A stretch of DNA of 64,000 nt from an uncultured Paracoccaceae bacterium (GCA_951812615.1 CATOSU010000001.1:372001-436000), one strand, 5' to 3'. Counted from the stretch's first letter, positions 39,811 through 49,088 are shown. Numbers and translations: made by a program. The notes: generated by a model not told the origin, from the letters alone.

Positions 39811-39820
39811 TTTTCTACCT

Positions 39821-40639
39821 TCAGATCCCGGTTACGCGTTCAAGAACATACCCCCTGCTACGACTCTCCCCCAGCCAGGGGTGGGTTGGAATCCGGTGGC
39901 CAAGACCCGGAATATCCCACGCATCGGCAATCGCATAGTCCAGCGACGACATTTCCGCGGCCCATTCTGCCTCGCTCCGGATCTGGTAGGGCACCTTGGC
40001 CGGGCCGATCTTTTCCAGTGTGACAATGGCGTCGCCCGGCCGGACGGCAACCTTGTTCAGAACGATCCATTTTGGCGGGGCCGCCATATCGGCAACAAGG
40101 TCGCCCAAAGGCTTGTCGATGTATTGCATCAGGCCGGAGGCCAGCAGCACATCGACCGGGCCGGCATCCGCGGGGCTGTCATCGAACCGAATTTCTGCAG
40201 GCAGCTTGCCGGCCTCCTGCCAGTTGCGCGCCTGCCTCAGGATCGCTGGCAGATCCCAGACGTGCCAATCGAACTGTTCCATTTGCAGATGCGCGGCAAA
40301 GGCGGTGTATTTGGTGCCCAGATGACCGCCGGCGTCCAGTAGCGACAGTCGACCTGCCTCGGTTGTAATGCGGCTTAGCCAGTACAGCACGGGATAGTCC
40401 CACGGCGCGACCTGGCACATCACGGAATAAGCAACGTCGGCGACGTCGTCCTGATCGTATGCCGCACGGTCGGATGTCGGCAGGCTGGCCAGCGCTGCTT
40501 CGCGCGATGGAAATGCCCCGGAAAACCGAAGCGTCCGCCCCGAGGCAAGGCGCGCGTGCGCTACGGCTGCCGCGCCCAGATCGTTCAGCCCGCGTCCGGC
40601 GCGGGCGAGATGAGATAACATACTGCTCATGCCTGCCAT
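39821..40639 (-). CDS. TIGR04325-type putative methyltransferase
   Basis: ATG at 40637-40639 is the first start inside the conserved part; another ATG follows at 40628-40630 (MSSMLSHLARAGRG). The protein is about 272 residues. RFSGAFPSREAALASLP, AYDQDDVADVAYSV, LLDAGGHLGTKYTAFAAHL (SAM-binding strand with Gly loop), VDVLLASGLMQYIDKPL and PKWIVLNKVAV fit the TIGR04325 methyltransferase family. It is on the same strand as the NRPS-PKS gene, 294 bp upstream, and could act on its product, but it also follows the sugar-acid operon by 79 bp. The link is inference. Confidence 0.7.
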   Translation of the reverse strand: MAGMSSMLSHLARAGRGLNDLGAAAVAHARLASGRTLRFSGAFPSREAALASLPTSDRAAYDQDDVADVAYSVMCQVAPWDYPVLYWLSRITTEAGRLSLLDAGGHLGTKYTAFAAHLQMEQFDWHVWDLPAILRQARNWQEAGKLPAEIRFDDSPADAGPVDVLLASGLMQYIDKPLGDLVADMAAPPKWIVLNKVAVRPGDAIVTLEKIGPAKVPYQIRSEAEWAAEMSSLDYAIADAWDIPGLGHRIPTHPWLGESRSRGYVLERVTGI

Positions 40640-40718
40640 TCGGTTGGTTTTCTTCGCCTTTAGGCGCGAAATAGCGCAAAACTGTGAAGCGGGCGGGTAA
40701 TTTTCATGCCCGCATTGG

Positions 40719-41807
40719 TTACACCTCGTAAGCAGCGAGCCGTTCGAAATCGAATTCGACACCGGTTCCGGGCGTATCTGGCGCAACGGCCTTGGCGTCT
40801 TCGACGACCAGAGGCCGATACGTAAACCGGTCGATCGGGAAGGAATGCACCTCGATCAGGCCGGGGTTGGGTTGCGCCGAAACCAAGCTGACATGCAGTT
40901 CCTGCATCCCGTGGCTGCAGACAGGGAGGCCATGTTTCCGCGACAACGCAGCGGCTTGCAGCCAGCCGGTAATGCCGCCGCAGTTCGAGGCATCCGGTTG
41001 TATGAACGCCAGGTTTCCAAGCTCCAGCGCCATTTCGAATTCATGAATGATATGCAGGTTTTCACCCTGTGCCATGTTCATTCCGCTGGCTTCGCCAATC
41101 CGGGCATAGGCGGCGTAATTGTCCGGGATCACCGGCTCTTCAAACCACAGAAGATCAAATGGTTTGAATAACTTCGCGGCTTCGGTCGCCTGTTCTTCGT
41201 TCATCGAGTAATTGGCATCCACCATGAACGCGATGTCTGATCCGATCAGGTTCCGGACCGCCCCGATCCGGTCCACATCCTCCTGAAGGGTCGGTTGCCC
41301 GATCTTGATCTTAACGCCGTTGAACCCACGGTCGAGATACCCCGTGATGCTGTCCAGCAGCTTGGGCAGGTCAAAGCCAAGGTCGATGCCACCGCAATAA
41401 GCGCCGCAACGATCCGATTTGCCGCCTGCCATCTGCACCAGTGGTTCCCCCCGACCCTTTCCGCGCAGGTCCCATAGGGCGATATCAACCGCCGAGATCG
41501 CAAAAGAGGCAACGCCGCCGCGGGCGACATAGTGCACGTGCCACTGCATCCCTTCATACAAATCTTCGACAGCCGAGGCGTCCTTGCCAATCAGGAAGGG
41601 CGAGAGATCATCGCGGATCATCGCGACAATGGCCGTCCCGCCCCAGCCTCCGGTATAGGTGTATCCCGTGCCCTGCCGGCCATCATCGAGCGTGATCGTC
41701 GCCGTAATCAGCTGGAAATGGGTATGGTCGCCATGTTTGGCGTCCACAAGAACCTCGTCCAGCGGAACATTGAACAGGCGCGCGGTTACGTTGGTGATCG
41801 CTGGCAT
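40719..41807 (-). CDS. Enolase-superfamily (mandelate racemase/muconate lactonizing) sugar-acid dehydratase-like enzyme
   Basis: This 362-residue protein has the N-terminal capping domain followed by the barrel. Visible barrel motifs are GVKIKIGQP (KxK) near 165, FMVDANYS (Asp) near 195, WFEEP (Glu) near 221, QGENLH (Glu) near 247 and CSHGMQELH with a possible catalytic His near 297. Such enzymes remove a proton next to a carboxylate, often dehydrating aldonic acids to 2-keto-3-deoxy acids. The neighbours (FAH hydrolase, 2-hydroxyacid dehydrogenase, IlvD/Edd) support sugar-acid use. The exact substrate cannot be told. Confidence 0.88.
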   Translation of the reverse strand: MPAITNVTARLFNVPLDEVLVDAKHGDHTHFQLITATITLDDGRQGTGYTYTGGWGGTAIVAMIRDDLSPFLIGKDASAVEDLYEGMQWHVHYVARGGVASFAISAVDIALWDLRGKGRGEPLVQMAGGKSDRCGAYCGGIDLGFDLPKLLDSITGYLDRGFNGVKIKIGQPTLQEDVDRIGAVRNLIGSDIAFMVDANYSMNEEQATEAAKLFKPFDLLWFEEPVIPDNYAAYARIGEASGMNMAQGENLHIIHEFEMALELGNLAFIQPDASNCGGITGWLQAAALSRKHGLPVCSHGMQELHVSLVSAQPNPGLIEVHSFPIDRFTYRPLVVEDAKAVAPDTPGTGVEFDFERLAAYEV

Positions 41808-41826
41808 TTTCGCTTCTCCGGTGGGT

Positions 41827-42783
41827 TCAGCCGTCCTGGCATTCCGGCACGGGTGTCACCGCGGCACCGGTCCGGGAAAAGGACAGAAGGTTGTCGACAG
41901 CCAGATCCCCCATGGCCTGACGGGTTTCGACCGTGGCGCTGCCGACATGCGGCAACAGAGTCACGTTATCCAGTGCGATCAGTTCGGCCGGAACGTGCGG
42001 TTCTTGCTCGAAAACGTCGAGCCCGGCTGCGCCCAGCGTGCCGTCCTTCAGCGCCCGGATCATCGCCTGTTCGTCAATCACCGTTCCCCGGGCGACGTTG
42101 ATCAACATGCCCTCCGGTCCCAGCGCGGCCATCACCTCGGCATTCACAAGATGCTGCGTTTCTGCCCCGCCCGGAGTGATCACGATCAGAATATCGGAAG
42201 CCTGCGCCATTTCGAGCAGGTCCGGGAAATAGCGGTATGCCAAGCCCTTGTCGCTGCGGGCATGATAGACGGTTTCGGTCCCGAACACGGTCAGCTTCTC
42301 GGCAATCACCTGACCGATCCGCCCGAACCCGACCATGCCCACCGTCATCCCGCGCACAGATCGGGTCAGCGGCGCACTGCCTTCGGCCTCCCATCGCCCG
42401 GCCCGCAGATAGGCTTCGTCACGCACGAAACTGCGGGCCACCGCCAGCATCAGCATCACGGCGGTATTTGCGACCTCGTCATTCAGGACATCCGGTGTAT
42501 GCGTGACCATGACACCGCGATCGATCGCGGCCCGGGTATCAATGGAATCGTAACCGACACCGAAATTCGACAGGATTTTCAGCCCCGGCATCCGGTCCAT
42601 CAGGGCGCCATCGATCGACGTGTGCCCCACCAGCATCGCATATTCGATGTCAGCACCGTTTTCGGAAAGGAACGCATCCCGTTCGTCAGCCGACGGGATG
42701 CAGACTTCGAACGCCTCGGACAGGCGATCACGCATGCGCGCGGTCGCACTGCCAATTACCAACAGTTTCGGTTGTTCAGGCAT
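41827..42783 (-). CDS. D-isomer-specific 2-hydroxyacid dehydrogenase
   Basis: This 318-residue protein has [17 protein letters not shown], the NAD-binding loop [10 protein letters not shown] near 150, and the catalytic triad Arg ([10 protein letters not shown] near 233), Glu (EQEPHVP near 262) and His (LPHVGSAT near 280). It most resembles glyoxylate/hydroxypyruvate reductases. In this operon it would reduce or oxidise an alpha-keto acid made from a sugar acid. Its start overlaps the end of the FAH gene by 8 bp. Confidence 0.92.
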   Translation of the reverse strand: MPEQPKLLVIGSATARMRDRLSEAFEVCIPSADERDAFLSENGADIEYAMLVGHTSIDGALMDRMPGLKILSNFGVGYDSIDTRAAIDRGVMVTHTPDVLNDEVANTAVMLMLAVARSFVRDEAYLRAGRWEAEGSAPLTRSVRGMTVGMVGFGRIGQVIAEKLTVFGTETVYHARSDKGLAYRYFPDLLEMAQASDILIVITPGGAETQHLVNAEVMAALGPEGMLINVARGTVIDEQAMIRALKDGTLGAAGLDVFEQEPHVPAELIALDNVTLLPHVGSATVETRQAMGDLAVDNLLSFSRTGAAVTPVPECQDG

Positions 42784-43624
42784 CCTGATGAACCACCTGA
42801 CGTTGGGAGCCCAGCCCGTCGATCCAAAGCTCCATCACGTCACCGACCTTCAGGAACTCCGGTTCCGGCTTCACGCCCAGCCCGACACCCGGAGGTGTAC
42901 CGGTGGAAATCACGTCACCGGGATGCAGGGTGAACAGATGGCTCAGGTGCTCGATGATCTGCGCAACGGTGAAGATCATCGTCTTTGTGTTGCCGGTCTG
43001 ACGGCGCTTGCCGTTCAGATCCAGTGTCATATCCAGGTTTTGCGGATCCGCGATTTCGTCCCGTGTCACCAGCCACGGGCCCGTTGGACCATACGTGTCC
43101 GGCGATTTTCCCTTGGTCCACTGACCGGTCAGACCGTTCTGGAAATGCCGTTCGGACACGTCATTGCACAGGCAGTAGCCGGCGACATAATCCAGCGCAT
43201 CGGCTTCGCTGACATATTTGGCAGGCTTTCCGATTACGACACCCAGTTCGATTTCCCAATCCGAATGAGTCGAGCCGCGGGGCATGTATACATCGTCAAA
43301 CGGCCCGACCACGGCCGAGTTTGCCTTCATGAACAGAATCGGATGTTCAGGGATGGAAGCCCCGGTTTCTGCAGCATGGTCAGAATAGTTCAGGCCGATG
43401 CACATGAACTTTGTGAACCCGGTTACACAGGGACCAATCCGCGGATCCCCCTCAACCAGTGGCAGGCTGGCGGGATCCAGCGCGCGCAAGGTGTTCAACG
43501 ATGCATCATCCAGCATCGCACCGCTTATGTCAGGCACGTGCGCGCTGAGGTCACGGATGTTGCCGTCGGCATCCAGCATGCCCGGCTTTTCGGCGCCCGT
43601 CTCGCCGTAACGAAGAAGCTTCAT
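42776..43624 (-). CDS. Fumarylacetoacetate hydrolase family protein
   Basis: This 282-residue protein has the FAH fold signature: CIGLNYSDHAAETG near 72, DWEIELGVVIGKPA near 120 with the metal-binding Glu, YCLCNDVSERHFQ and DVISTGTPPGVGLG near 235. Close relatives include 2,4-diketo-3-deoxy-L-fuconate hydrolase and ureidoglycolate-lyase-like enzymes. With two dehydratases and a dehydrogenase in the operon, cleavage of a 2,4-diketo-3-deoxy acid to pyruvate and a small hydroxy acid is the best guess. Confidence 0.9.
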   Translation of the reverse strand: MKLLRYGETGAEKPGMLDADGNIRDLSAHVPDISGAMLDDASLNTLRALDPASLPLVEGDPRIGPCVTGFTKFMCIGLNYSDHAAETGASIPEHPILFMKANSAVVGPFDDVYMPRGSTHSDWEIELGVVIGKPAKYVSEADALDYVAGYCLCNDVSERHFQNGLTGQWTKGKSPDTYGPTGPWLVTRDEIADPQNLDMTLDLNGKRRQTGNTKTMIFTVAQIIEHLSHLFTLHPGDVISTGTPPGVGLGVKPEPEFLKVGDVMELWIDGLGSQRQVVHQDA

Positions 43625-43677
43625 TGTATTCTCCTGATGCTAGTTCGGGCCGAACCATAGCGACCCGTATTTCCCTT

Positions 43678-44106
43678 TCAAGCGTTCCCGTTGGCCGCCC
43701 TACCGGTAGCCGGTCCGATCAGGTCCCAGAGGTTTCCGCAGATGTCGCGGAAAACCACCACCCAACCGTATGTCTCAGATCTCGGCGGATCCCGGGCAAA
43801 CTCCACGCCCCGGGATCGGAAGAGTTCGATATCGCGCCAGAAATCATCGGTATGAAGGAAGAATCCAACCCGCCCGCCGGCCTGATTTCCGATCTGTGCC
43901 TGCTGCTCCGGATTGGCCGCCTGCGCCAGAAGCAGACGACAACCACCGTCCCCCGGGGAAACGACAACCCATCGCTTGCCGGCCTCACCTTGCACAGGGC
44001 TGTCTTCGATCAGATCGAAACCCAACGTGCCGACGAAGAACGCGATGGCGTCGTCGTAGTCATCGACCAGAACAGTCACAAGGCTGAGCGCGCGGCTTCG
44101 GGTCAT
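43678..44106 (-). CDS. VOC (glyoxalase/bleomycin resistance) superfamily protein
   Basis: ATG at 44104-44106 gives MTRSRALSLVTVLVDDYDDAIAFFVGTLGF, a normal VOC beginning; the 18 codons before it overlap the ilvD-like gene and are not conserved. The protein is 142 residues with two beta-alpha-beta-beta-beta units (RWVVVSPGDGGCRLLLAQA; RVGFFLHTDDFWRDIELFRSRGVEF; WVVVFRDICGNLWDLIG). The first metal ligand position is Val and the last lacks Glu, so metal binding may be lost. It starts 4 bp after the dehydratase gene and is likely co-translated. Confidence 0.85.
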   Translation of the reverse strand: MTRSRALSLVTVLVDDYDDAIAFFVGTLGFDLIEDSPVQGEAGKRWVVVSPGDGGCRLLLAQAANPEQQAQIGNQAGGRVGFFLHTDDFWRDIELFRSRGVEFARDPPRSETYGWVVVFRDICGNLWDLIGPATGRAANGNA

Positions 44107-44110
44107 GAAT

Positions 44111-45880
44111 TCAGTGGTTGTCGCGCGGCATGTGTTTGTGCGCGATATCCTTGTAGGCATCGGCTCCGTCCAGCGTCATACCCTCCGAGAACGGCCGGAC
44201 TTTTTCACGGAAAATCTCCTGCCACGGCGACTGGCTGTCGGGTGCAAAAGGCCGGTCCGGCAAAGCCGCCCGCCTTTGTTCGAGTTCCTCATCGCTGACC
44301 AGCATATTTGCGGTGCAGGTGTTGAGATCGATGCGCACAATGTCATCGGTCCGGATCAACCCCAGCCCGCCGCCATCTGCCGCCTCTGGCGACGCATTCA
44401 GAATGGACGGAGACCCCGATGTTCCCGACTGCCGCCCATCGCCCACGCATGGCAAATCGCTGATCCCGCGTTTCAACAGATAGGCCGGCGCGCGCATATT
44501 AACCACCTCAGCACCGCCCGGATATCCGATCGGGCCGGCACCCCGCATGAACAGGATGCAGTTTTCATCAATGCCAAGGCTTTCGTCATCGATGCGGGCG
44601 TGGAAATCCTCCGGCCCGTCAAAGACAATGGCACGGCCTTCGAAGGCGTTCGGGTCATCTGGATTGCTGAGATAGCGGGCGCGGAAGGCATCGCCGATCA
44701 CGCTGGTTTTCATGATGGCACTGTCGAACAGGTTGCCTTTCAGATTGATGAACCCGGCATCGGTAACCAGCGGGTCGGAAACAGGCTTGATCACCTCCGG
44801 TGTGATGCTGCGGCGGTCGCCGCAATTGTCACCCATGCTTTGTCCGTTCACGGTGACTGCGTCCGGGTGCGGCAGCAGGCCGGCTTCCATGAGTTCACCA
44901 ACAACTGCGGGAACACCGCCCGCGCGGTGATAATCTTCTCCCAGATACTCTCCGGCCGGCTGCAGGTTGACCAGCAGCGGCACCTTGTGACCCAGCGCCT
45001 GCCAGTCGTCGTTGTTGAGCGGCACACCCAGATGACGCGCGATCCCGTTCAGATGGATCGGCGCATTGGTCGAGCCCCCGATTGCAGAGTTGATCACAAT
45101 GGCGTTCTCGAACGCCTTGCGCGTCATCACGTCTGACGGTTTCAGATCCTCGTGCACCATGTCCACCACGCGCTGACCCGTGGCATAGGCCATCTGCCCC
45201 CGCTCGCGGTATGGTGCCGGAATTGCAGCCGATCCGGGCAATTGCATACCCAACGCCTCGGCCAGCGAATTCATCGTCGTCGCCGTGCCCATCGTGTTGC
45301 AATATCCCGTGGACGGGGCCGATGACGCGACCAGTTCCATAAATCCGTCATCGTCGATTTCGCCGGCCGCCAGCAGCTCGCGGGCCTTCCAGACAATCGT
45401 CCCGGACCCGGTGCGCTGCCCGCGGAACCACCCGTTCAACATCGGCCCGACCGAAAAGGCGATTGCGGGGATATTCACCGTCGCCGCGGCCATCAGCAGC
45501 GCGGGCGTGGTCTTGTCACATCCGATGTTCAGCACAACACCGTCTATCGGATAGCCGAACAGCGATTCGACAAGGCTGAGATACGCGAGGTTCCGGTCCA
45601 GCATCGCCGTCGGGCGCTTGCCGGTTTCCTGAATCGGATGAACCGGAATTTCCATAACCGTGCCGCCGGCGGCATGGATCCCGTCGCGCAGCCGTTTGGT
45701 CAGCTCTATATGGTGGCGGTTGCACGGGGACAGGTCGCTGCCCGTCTGTGCGATCCCGATAATCGGCTTGCCGGACTGCAACTCTTCACGGGTCAGACCG
45801 TAATTCAGGTAACGCTCCAGATAGAGCGACGTCATTTCCCGGTTATCGGGGTTGTTGAACCATTTCTGAGACCGCAGCAT
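44111..45880 (-). CDS. IlvD/Edd family sugar-acid dehydratase
   Basis: ATG at 45878-45880 has GAAGGAA five bases upstream and gives [13 protein letters not shown], like aldonate dehydratases, so the 26 open codons before it are excluded. The 589-residue protein has the iron-sulfur Cys residues 53 ([11 protein letters not shown]), 121 (NIGCDKTTP) and 194 ([19 protein letters not shown]). [20 protein letters not shown] lies near 485. The family members closest in pattern dehydrate pentonates or hexonates to 2-keto-3-deoxy acids. It is first in a five-gene minus-strand operon and is divergent from the denD-like gene. Confidence 0.9.
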   Translation of the reverse strand: MLRSQKWFNNPDNREMTSLYLERYLNYGLTREELQSGKPIIGIAQTGSDLSPCNRHHIELTKRLRDGIHAAGGTVMEIPVHPIQETGKRPTAMLDRNLAYLSLVESLFGYPIDGVVLNIGCDKTTPALLMAAATVNIPAIAFSVGPMLNGWFRGQRTGSGTIVWKARELLAAGEIDDDGFMELVASSAPSTGYCNTMGTATTMNSLAEALGMQLPGSAAIPAPYRERGQMAYATGQRVVDMVHEDLKPSDVMTRKAFENAIVINSAIGGSTNAPIHLNGIARHLGVPLNNDDWQALGHKVPLLVNLQPAGEYLGEDYHRAGGVPAVVGELMEAGLLPHPDAVTVNGQSMGDNCGDRRSITPEVIKPVSDPLVTDAGFINLKGNLFDSAIMKTSVIGDAFRARYLSNPDDPNAFEGRAIVFDGPEDFHARIDDESLGIDENCILFMRGAGPIGYPGGAEVVNMRAPAYLLKRGISDLPCVGDGRQSGTSGSPSILNASPEAADGGGLGLIRTDDIVRIDLNTCTANMLVSDEELEQRRAALPDRPFAPDSQSPWQEIFREKVRPFSEGMTLDGADAYKDIAHKHMPRDNH

Positions 45881-45906
45881 TTTTCTTCCTTCGTTCAGTT
45901 TGGCCA

Positions 45907-45932
45907 GCCGCCATGCATAGTGCTGTGGCGGC
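45907..45932 (-). promoter_or_regulatory. Inverted repeat in the IlvD/Edd leader
   Basis: GCCGCCA (45907-45913) and TGGCGGC (45926-45932) pair around 12 nt, 26 bp upstream of the dehydratase start codon. It could form a leader hairpin. The 311-bp divergent gap (45881-46191) also holds an AT-rich block at 46060-46078 and a GGCGT-AAA-ACGCC repeat at 46085-46097; no gene is seen. Confidence 0.3.
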
Positions 45933-46162
45933 ACGGCGAACCGTTGGCAATCAAACACGCGTCCGCGTCAACGACTGCATCCGATTGCCCCGGCGTGCCA
46001 CCGCCGCTGGTAAGCGCGCGTTCGCCAAACGCCTTACCATCGCGGCAACCTTTTGTAATATTTCTATATTTTGGAGATCTTGAAGGCGTAAAACGCCACG
46101 ACCTCCCTCTCCGCACACTTAGCCCTAGTGCAATCACCGGCAAAATTCTAGGGTCTGCCAAA

Positions 46163-46177
46163 TCGCAACGATTGCGA
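46163..46177 (+). promoter_or_regulatory. Short palindrome before the denD-like gene
   Basis: TCGCAA and TTGCGA flank CGA, ending just before the GGAGGAGG ribosome binding site. A wider pair, CCCTAG (46123-46128) and CTAGGG (46148-46153), lies upstream. Either may be an operator for the GntR-type regulator encoded nearby, or the small one may form a leader hairpin. Confidence 0.3.
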
Positions 46178-46191
46178 CGGAGGAGGACAAC

Positions 46192-47160
46192 ATGACGGGA
46201 ACACTGATCATCGGGGGCGGCGGAATGGTGGGCCGCAAACTGGCCGAATCTCTGGCGGCAGACGGTTTGGACGGCGACCTGACGCTGTTCGACGTTGTGT
46301 TTCCCCCGGACAGTGGGAGGACAGAAAACCGCATAACCGGGGACCTGACGAACCCCGAGGTCACCAATGCTTTGGCCGCGGCCCGCCCGGACCTGATCTA
46401 TTATCTGGCCGCCATTGTATCGGGCGAAGCGGAAACCGACTTCGACAAAGGCTGGCAAACCAACATGCTGGCCTTCTGGCGATTTCTCGAAGCTTTGCGG
46501 GCCGAGCATATGGCGTCGGGCGGAACGTATCGGCCTCGTCTGGTCTTCACGTCTTCGATCGCCGTTTTTGGCGGCCCCTACCCGGACAAGATCCACGATC
46601 TGTTCCTGAGCGCGCCGCAAACGTCCTACGGCGCACAGAAAGCCTGCAGCGAGCTGATGCTGACCGATTTCAGCCGGAAGGGTTTTGTCGACGGAATATC
46701 GATTCGTCTGCCGACAATCTGCGTCCGGCCGGGAAAACCGAACAAGGCGGCGTCGGGCTTCTTCTCGGGGATCATCCGCGAGCCTCTGAACGGCAAGGAA
46801 GCGATTCTTCCGGTGTCGACCAGCGTGCGCCACTGGCATGCGTCGCCACGCGCTGCCGTTGGTTTTCTGAGGCATTCGGCCAGCCTCGATCTCGACCGGC
46901 TTGAAGGGCGACGGGCCCTCAGCCTGCCGGGCGTAAGCTGCACGGTCGAAGAACAGATCGAAGCGCTTCGCGACGTCGCGGGCAACGATGTGGTTAACCT
47001 CATCCGGCATGAAACGGACGAAGCGATTTCCAAGATCGTGGCGATGTGGCCGCGCGATTTCGACCCGGCGCGGGCGCTGGATCTTGGATACAGGGCCGAA
47101 GGCAATTTCAGGGAAATCATCGAAATCTACATCAAAGACGACTTGCCACGGGCCAGCTGA
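46192..47160 (+). CDS. denD: NAD-dependent epimerase/dehydratase family, D-erythronate dehydrogenase-like
   Basis: This 322-residue extended short-chain dehydrogenase starts LIIGGGGMVGRKLAESL (NAD loop). The active-site segment is FTSSIAVFGG, followed by TSYGAQKACSELML (YxxxK). IRLPTICVRPGKPNKAASGFFS and VSTSVRHWHASPRAAVGFL match DenD-type enzymes, which oxidise D-erythronate and related four-carbon acids. The usual DenD partners (OtnI, OtnC, OtnK) are not in the window, so the substrate may differ. GGAGGAGG precedes the start. It is convergent with the GntR gene, 5 bp apart. Confidence 0.8.
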   Translation: MTGTLIIGGGGMVGRKLAESLAADGLDGDLTLFDVVFPPDSGRTENRITGDLTNPEVTNALAAARPDLIYYLAAIVSGEAETDFDKGWQTNMLAFWRFLEALRAEHMASGGTYRPRLVFTSSIAVFGGPYPDKIHDLFLSAPQTSYGAQKACSELMLTDFSRKGFVDGISIRLPTICVRPGKPNKAASGFFSGIIREPLNGKEAILPVSTSVRHWHASPRAAVGFLRHSASLDLDRLEGRRALSLPGVSCTVEEQIEALRDVAGNDVVNLIRHETDEAISKIVAMWPRDFDPARALDLGYRAEGNFREIIEIYIKDDLPRAS

Positions 47161-47165
47161 ACGCA

Positions 47166-47804
47166 TCACAGGTTCCGCTTTACGTGATCATAGATGGCCT
47201 GCTTGCAGGCTTCTGTATTCCGCGCCAGCGCGGCATCCACGATGCTTTGGTGTTCCCGAATGATAACCTTGTAGAAATCTCCCTCGAAATTTCTTTCCTG
47301 AAACACGATCTGCTGCCGGAACTGCACATAGATGTTTGCGTAGGTCTCCCGCAAAACGGGCGAATCGCATCTCGAAATCAGGGTTTCGTGAAACTCCCGC
47401 TCGGCATCTGACCAGACTTCGACCTCTTCCTGAGACCTTTCGCTGCGATCCATCTGGCGCTCGACATGGACCAGCTTGTGGTGCGCAGCGGACAGCTTGA
47501 CCTCCCATTCGAGATCGCCGTTTTCGATGGACAGCGCAGCGCCGGTTTGTTCCAGCAGGATCCTGAACCGGGCGATATCACTGCGCCTTTGCGGCGACGC
47601 CTCGCGCGCACGAAACCCGCGCTGCATTTCGAATTCTACCAGCCCGACCCGCGACAAACGCAACAGAACATCGCGCACGGTGTTCGCCGAACACCCGTAG
47701 GCACCTTGCAGCGACGACGGCTTCAGCTTCGAACCGGGGCGAAAAAAACCGGTGATCAGCTTGCGCTGAAAATCGTCATAAATCTCTGTGCTGGCGATGC
47801 GCAT
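47166..47804 (-). CDS. GntR family transcriptional regulator, FCD type
   Basis: This 212-residue protein has an N-terminal winged helix: IYDDFQRKLITGFFRPGSKL, then LQGAYGCSANTVRDVLLRLSR, then GLVEFEMQRGFRARE. The C-terminal all-helical FCD domain shows SDAEREFHETLISRCDSPVL and KVIIREHQSIVDAALARN, which carry the Asp/His positions used for metal and ligand binding. FCD regulators often respond to sugar acids. It is divergent from dctP and convergent with the denD-like gene, so it is the best candidate for control of both sugar-acid operons. Confidence 0.9.
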   Translation of the reverse strand: MRIASTEIYDDFQRKLITGFFRPGSKLKPSSLQGAYGCSANTVRDVLLRLSRVGLVEFEMQRGFRAREASPQRRSDIARFRILLEQTGAALSIENGDLEWEVKLSAAHHKLVHVERQMDRSERSQEEVEVWSDAEREFHETLISRCDSPVLRETYANIYVQFRQQIVFQERNFEGDFYKVIIREHQSIVDAALARNTEACKQAIYDHVKRNL

Positions 47805-47853
47805 GAGATACCCCCCACCGCTCTAGATTAGCCGGGAATTTCGCGAAAACAAT

Positions 47854-47887
47854 AAAATTTCAAAATTTTCAAAATTTTCAATTTTTG
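47854..47887. repeat. A-tract tandem repeat (unit AAAATTTTC) between gntR and dctP
   Basis: AAAATTTC (47854), AAAATTTTC (47862), AAAATTTTC (47871) and a degenerate AATTTTTG (47880) follow each other without gap, a period of about 9 bp. It lies 50 bp upstream of gntR and about 104 bp upstream of dctP. Phased A-tracts bend DNA, and each unit joint forms TTTTCAAAA, which is nearly palindromic. A regulatory site for both genes is likely; no other gene is in the 186-bp gap. Confidence 0.55.
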
Positions 47888-47990
47888 TTTGGCAGACGCT
47901 TTTGGGATTGTTAGGGTTAACAGGTGCGACCGCAAAAGACGGCCGGAAAGGCCGCAGATGGCGCGCAAAACGTTAACTGGGAGGACCCAT

Positions 47991-49007
47991 ATGAAATTCA
48001 TGAATCTTGCAGCTGCCGCCGTAAGCGCCGCAGCCATGATGGCCGGCGCTTCGGCCTTTGCCCAGGAATTCAACCTGCGCTATCAGACACACTGGACGCC
48101 CGAGAGCCCGGCCGGACAGGCAGCGACAGCCTGGATCGACGATCTCAACGTCATGTCCGGTGGCCGGATCAATATCGAGATGTTCTGGTCGTCGTCGGTC
48201 GTCGCCTCCACTGAAGGTTCGGACGCTGCCGCATCCGGCATTCTGGACGGTGACATTCACGGTGGCGCATACCTGACTGGTAAGAACCCGGCCTTCCAGT
48301 TCATCGGCGACCCGATGGGTGGTTATGACACGCCCTGGCAGATGTACGGCTTCCTGTACTACGGCGGCGGCCTCGAAGCGGCCAACTCGCTTTACAACGA
48401 CCTCAACCTGCAGTTCCTAGGCTGGTGGGGCGGTGGTCAGGAAACCATGTCCTCCTCGCGTCCGCTGGCTGGCCCGGCAGATCTGGTTGACTGGAAGTTC
48501 CGTTCGCCTCCGGGTCTGGAAACCGAAATCTTCGCGAATCTCGGCGCTTCGCCCATCGTGATGGACTTCACCGAGATCTTTACCGCGCTTGAAACCGGTA
48601 TCATCGACGGCGCAGACGCAACCGGTCTGGCCGGCAACAAGAGCCTCGGACTGTATGACATCGTGAAGCACGCAACCTTCCCCGGCTTCCACTCGATGCC
48701 GATGGACCACGTGACGATGAACCTCGACGTCTGGAACAGCCTGCCGCCCGATCTGCAGCGCATGTTCGAAGTGTCGGTCCAGAAACTGGCCCTGCAGATG
48801 TCGCTGCTGGCCGACGTGCTGAACCGCGAAGCCGCGATCGAACTGGCCGAACAGGGTGTGACCTTCTACGACTGGTCGCCCGAGGACCGTGCCGAATTCC
48901 GCGCCGGCGCTCAGAAAGCATGGGATGGCTGGGCAGAAAAGACGCCGGAAGCCAAAGCTCTCGTCGACGCGCACCGCGCCTGGATGAAGAAGATCGGCCT
49001 GCTCTAA
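47991..49007 (+). CDS. dctP: TRAP transporter substrate-binding protein
   Basis: The start with GGAGG eight bases upstream gives MKFMNLAAAAVSAAAMMAGASAFAQ, a signal peptide; 34 open codons before it are excluded. The 338-residue protein has FNLRYQTHWTPESPAGQAA, the ligand-binding Arg in DWKFRSPPGLETEIFANLG near 165, ALETGIIDGADA and the C-terminal YDWSPEDRAEFRAGAQKAWDGWA. It binds an organic acid in the periplasm for the DctQM permease. The surrounding uronate and aldonate enzymes suggest a sugar acid as ligand. Confidence 0.93.
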   Translation: MKFMNLAAAAVSAAAMMAGASAFAQEFNLRYQTHWTPESPAGQAATAWIDDLNVMSGGRINIEMFWSSSVVASTEGSDAAASGILDGDIHGGAYLTGKNPAFQFIGDPMGGYDTPWQMYGFLYYGGGLEAANSLYNDLNLQFLGWWGGGQETMSSSRPLAGPADLVDWKFRSPPGLETEIFANLGASPIVMDFTEIFTALETGIIDGADATGLAGNKSLGLYDIVKHATFPGFHSMPMDHVTMNLDVWNSLPPDLQRMFEVSVQKLALQMSLLADVLNREAAIELAEQGVTFYDWSPEDRAEFRAGAQKAWDGWAEKTPEAKALVDAHRAWMKKIGLL

Positions 49008-49028
49008 GCCGCCGAATCTGAAAACAGG

Positions 49029-49061
49029 ATCTGGGCGGGCTCGGCATGGGCTCGCCCAGAT
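49029..49061 (+). terminator. Intra-operon hairpin between dctP and dctQ
   Basis: ATCTGGGCG (49029-49037) pairs perfectly with CGCCCAGAT (49053-49061), and further partial pairing is possible in the loop. It is followed by TCTTAC only, so it is more likely a partial terminator or an RNA end-stabilising stem. Such a stem would give more dctP than permease message, as is common in binding-protein operons. Confidence 0.6.
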
Positions 49062-49088
49062 TCTTACACCGGGGAATCGGGGCAAATC

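Noticed and set aside
40640-40725. A zinc-ribbon-like peptide ([16 protein letters not shown]) in frame upstream of the TIGR04325 methyltransferase
   Set aside because: No ATG, GTG or TTG start lies between it and the end of the preceding gene, only one Cys pair and a single Cys are present, and the family does not carry such an extension. Taken as chance.
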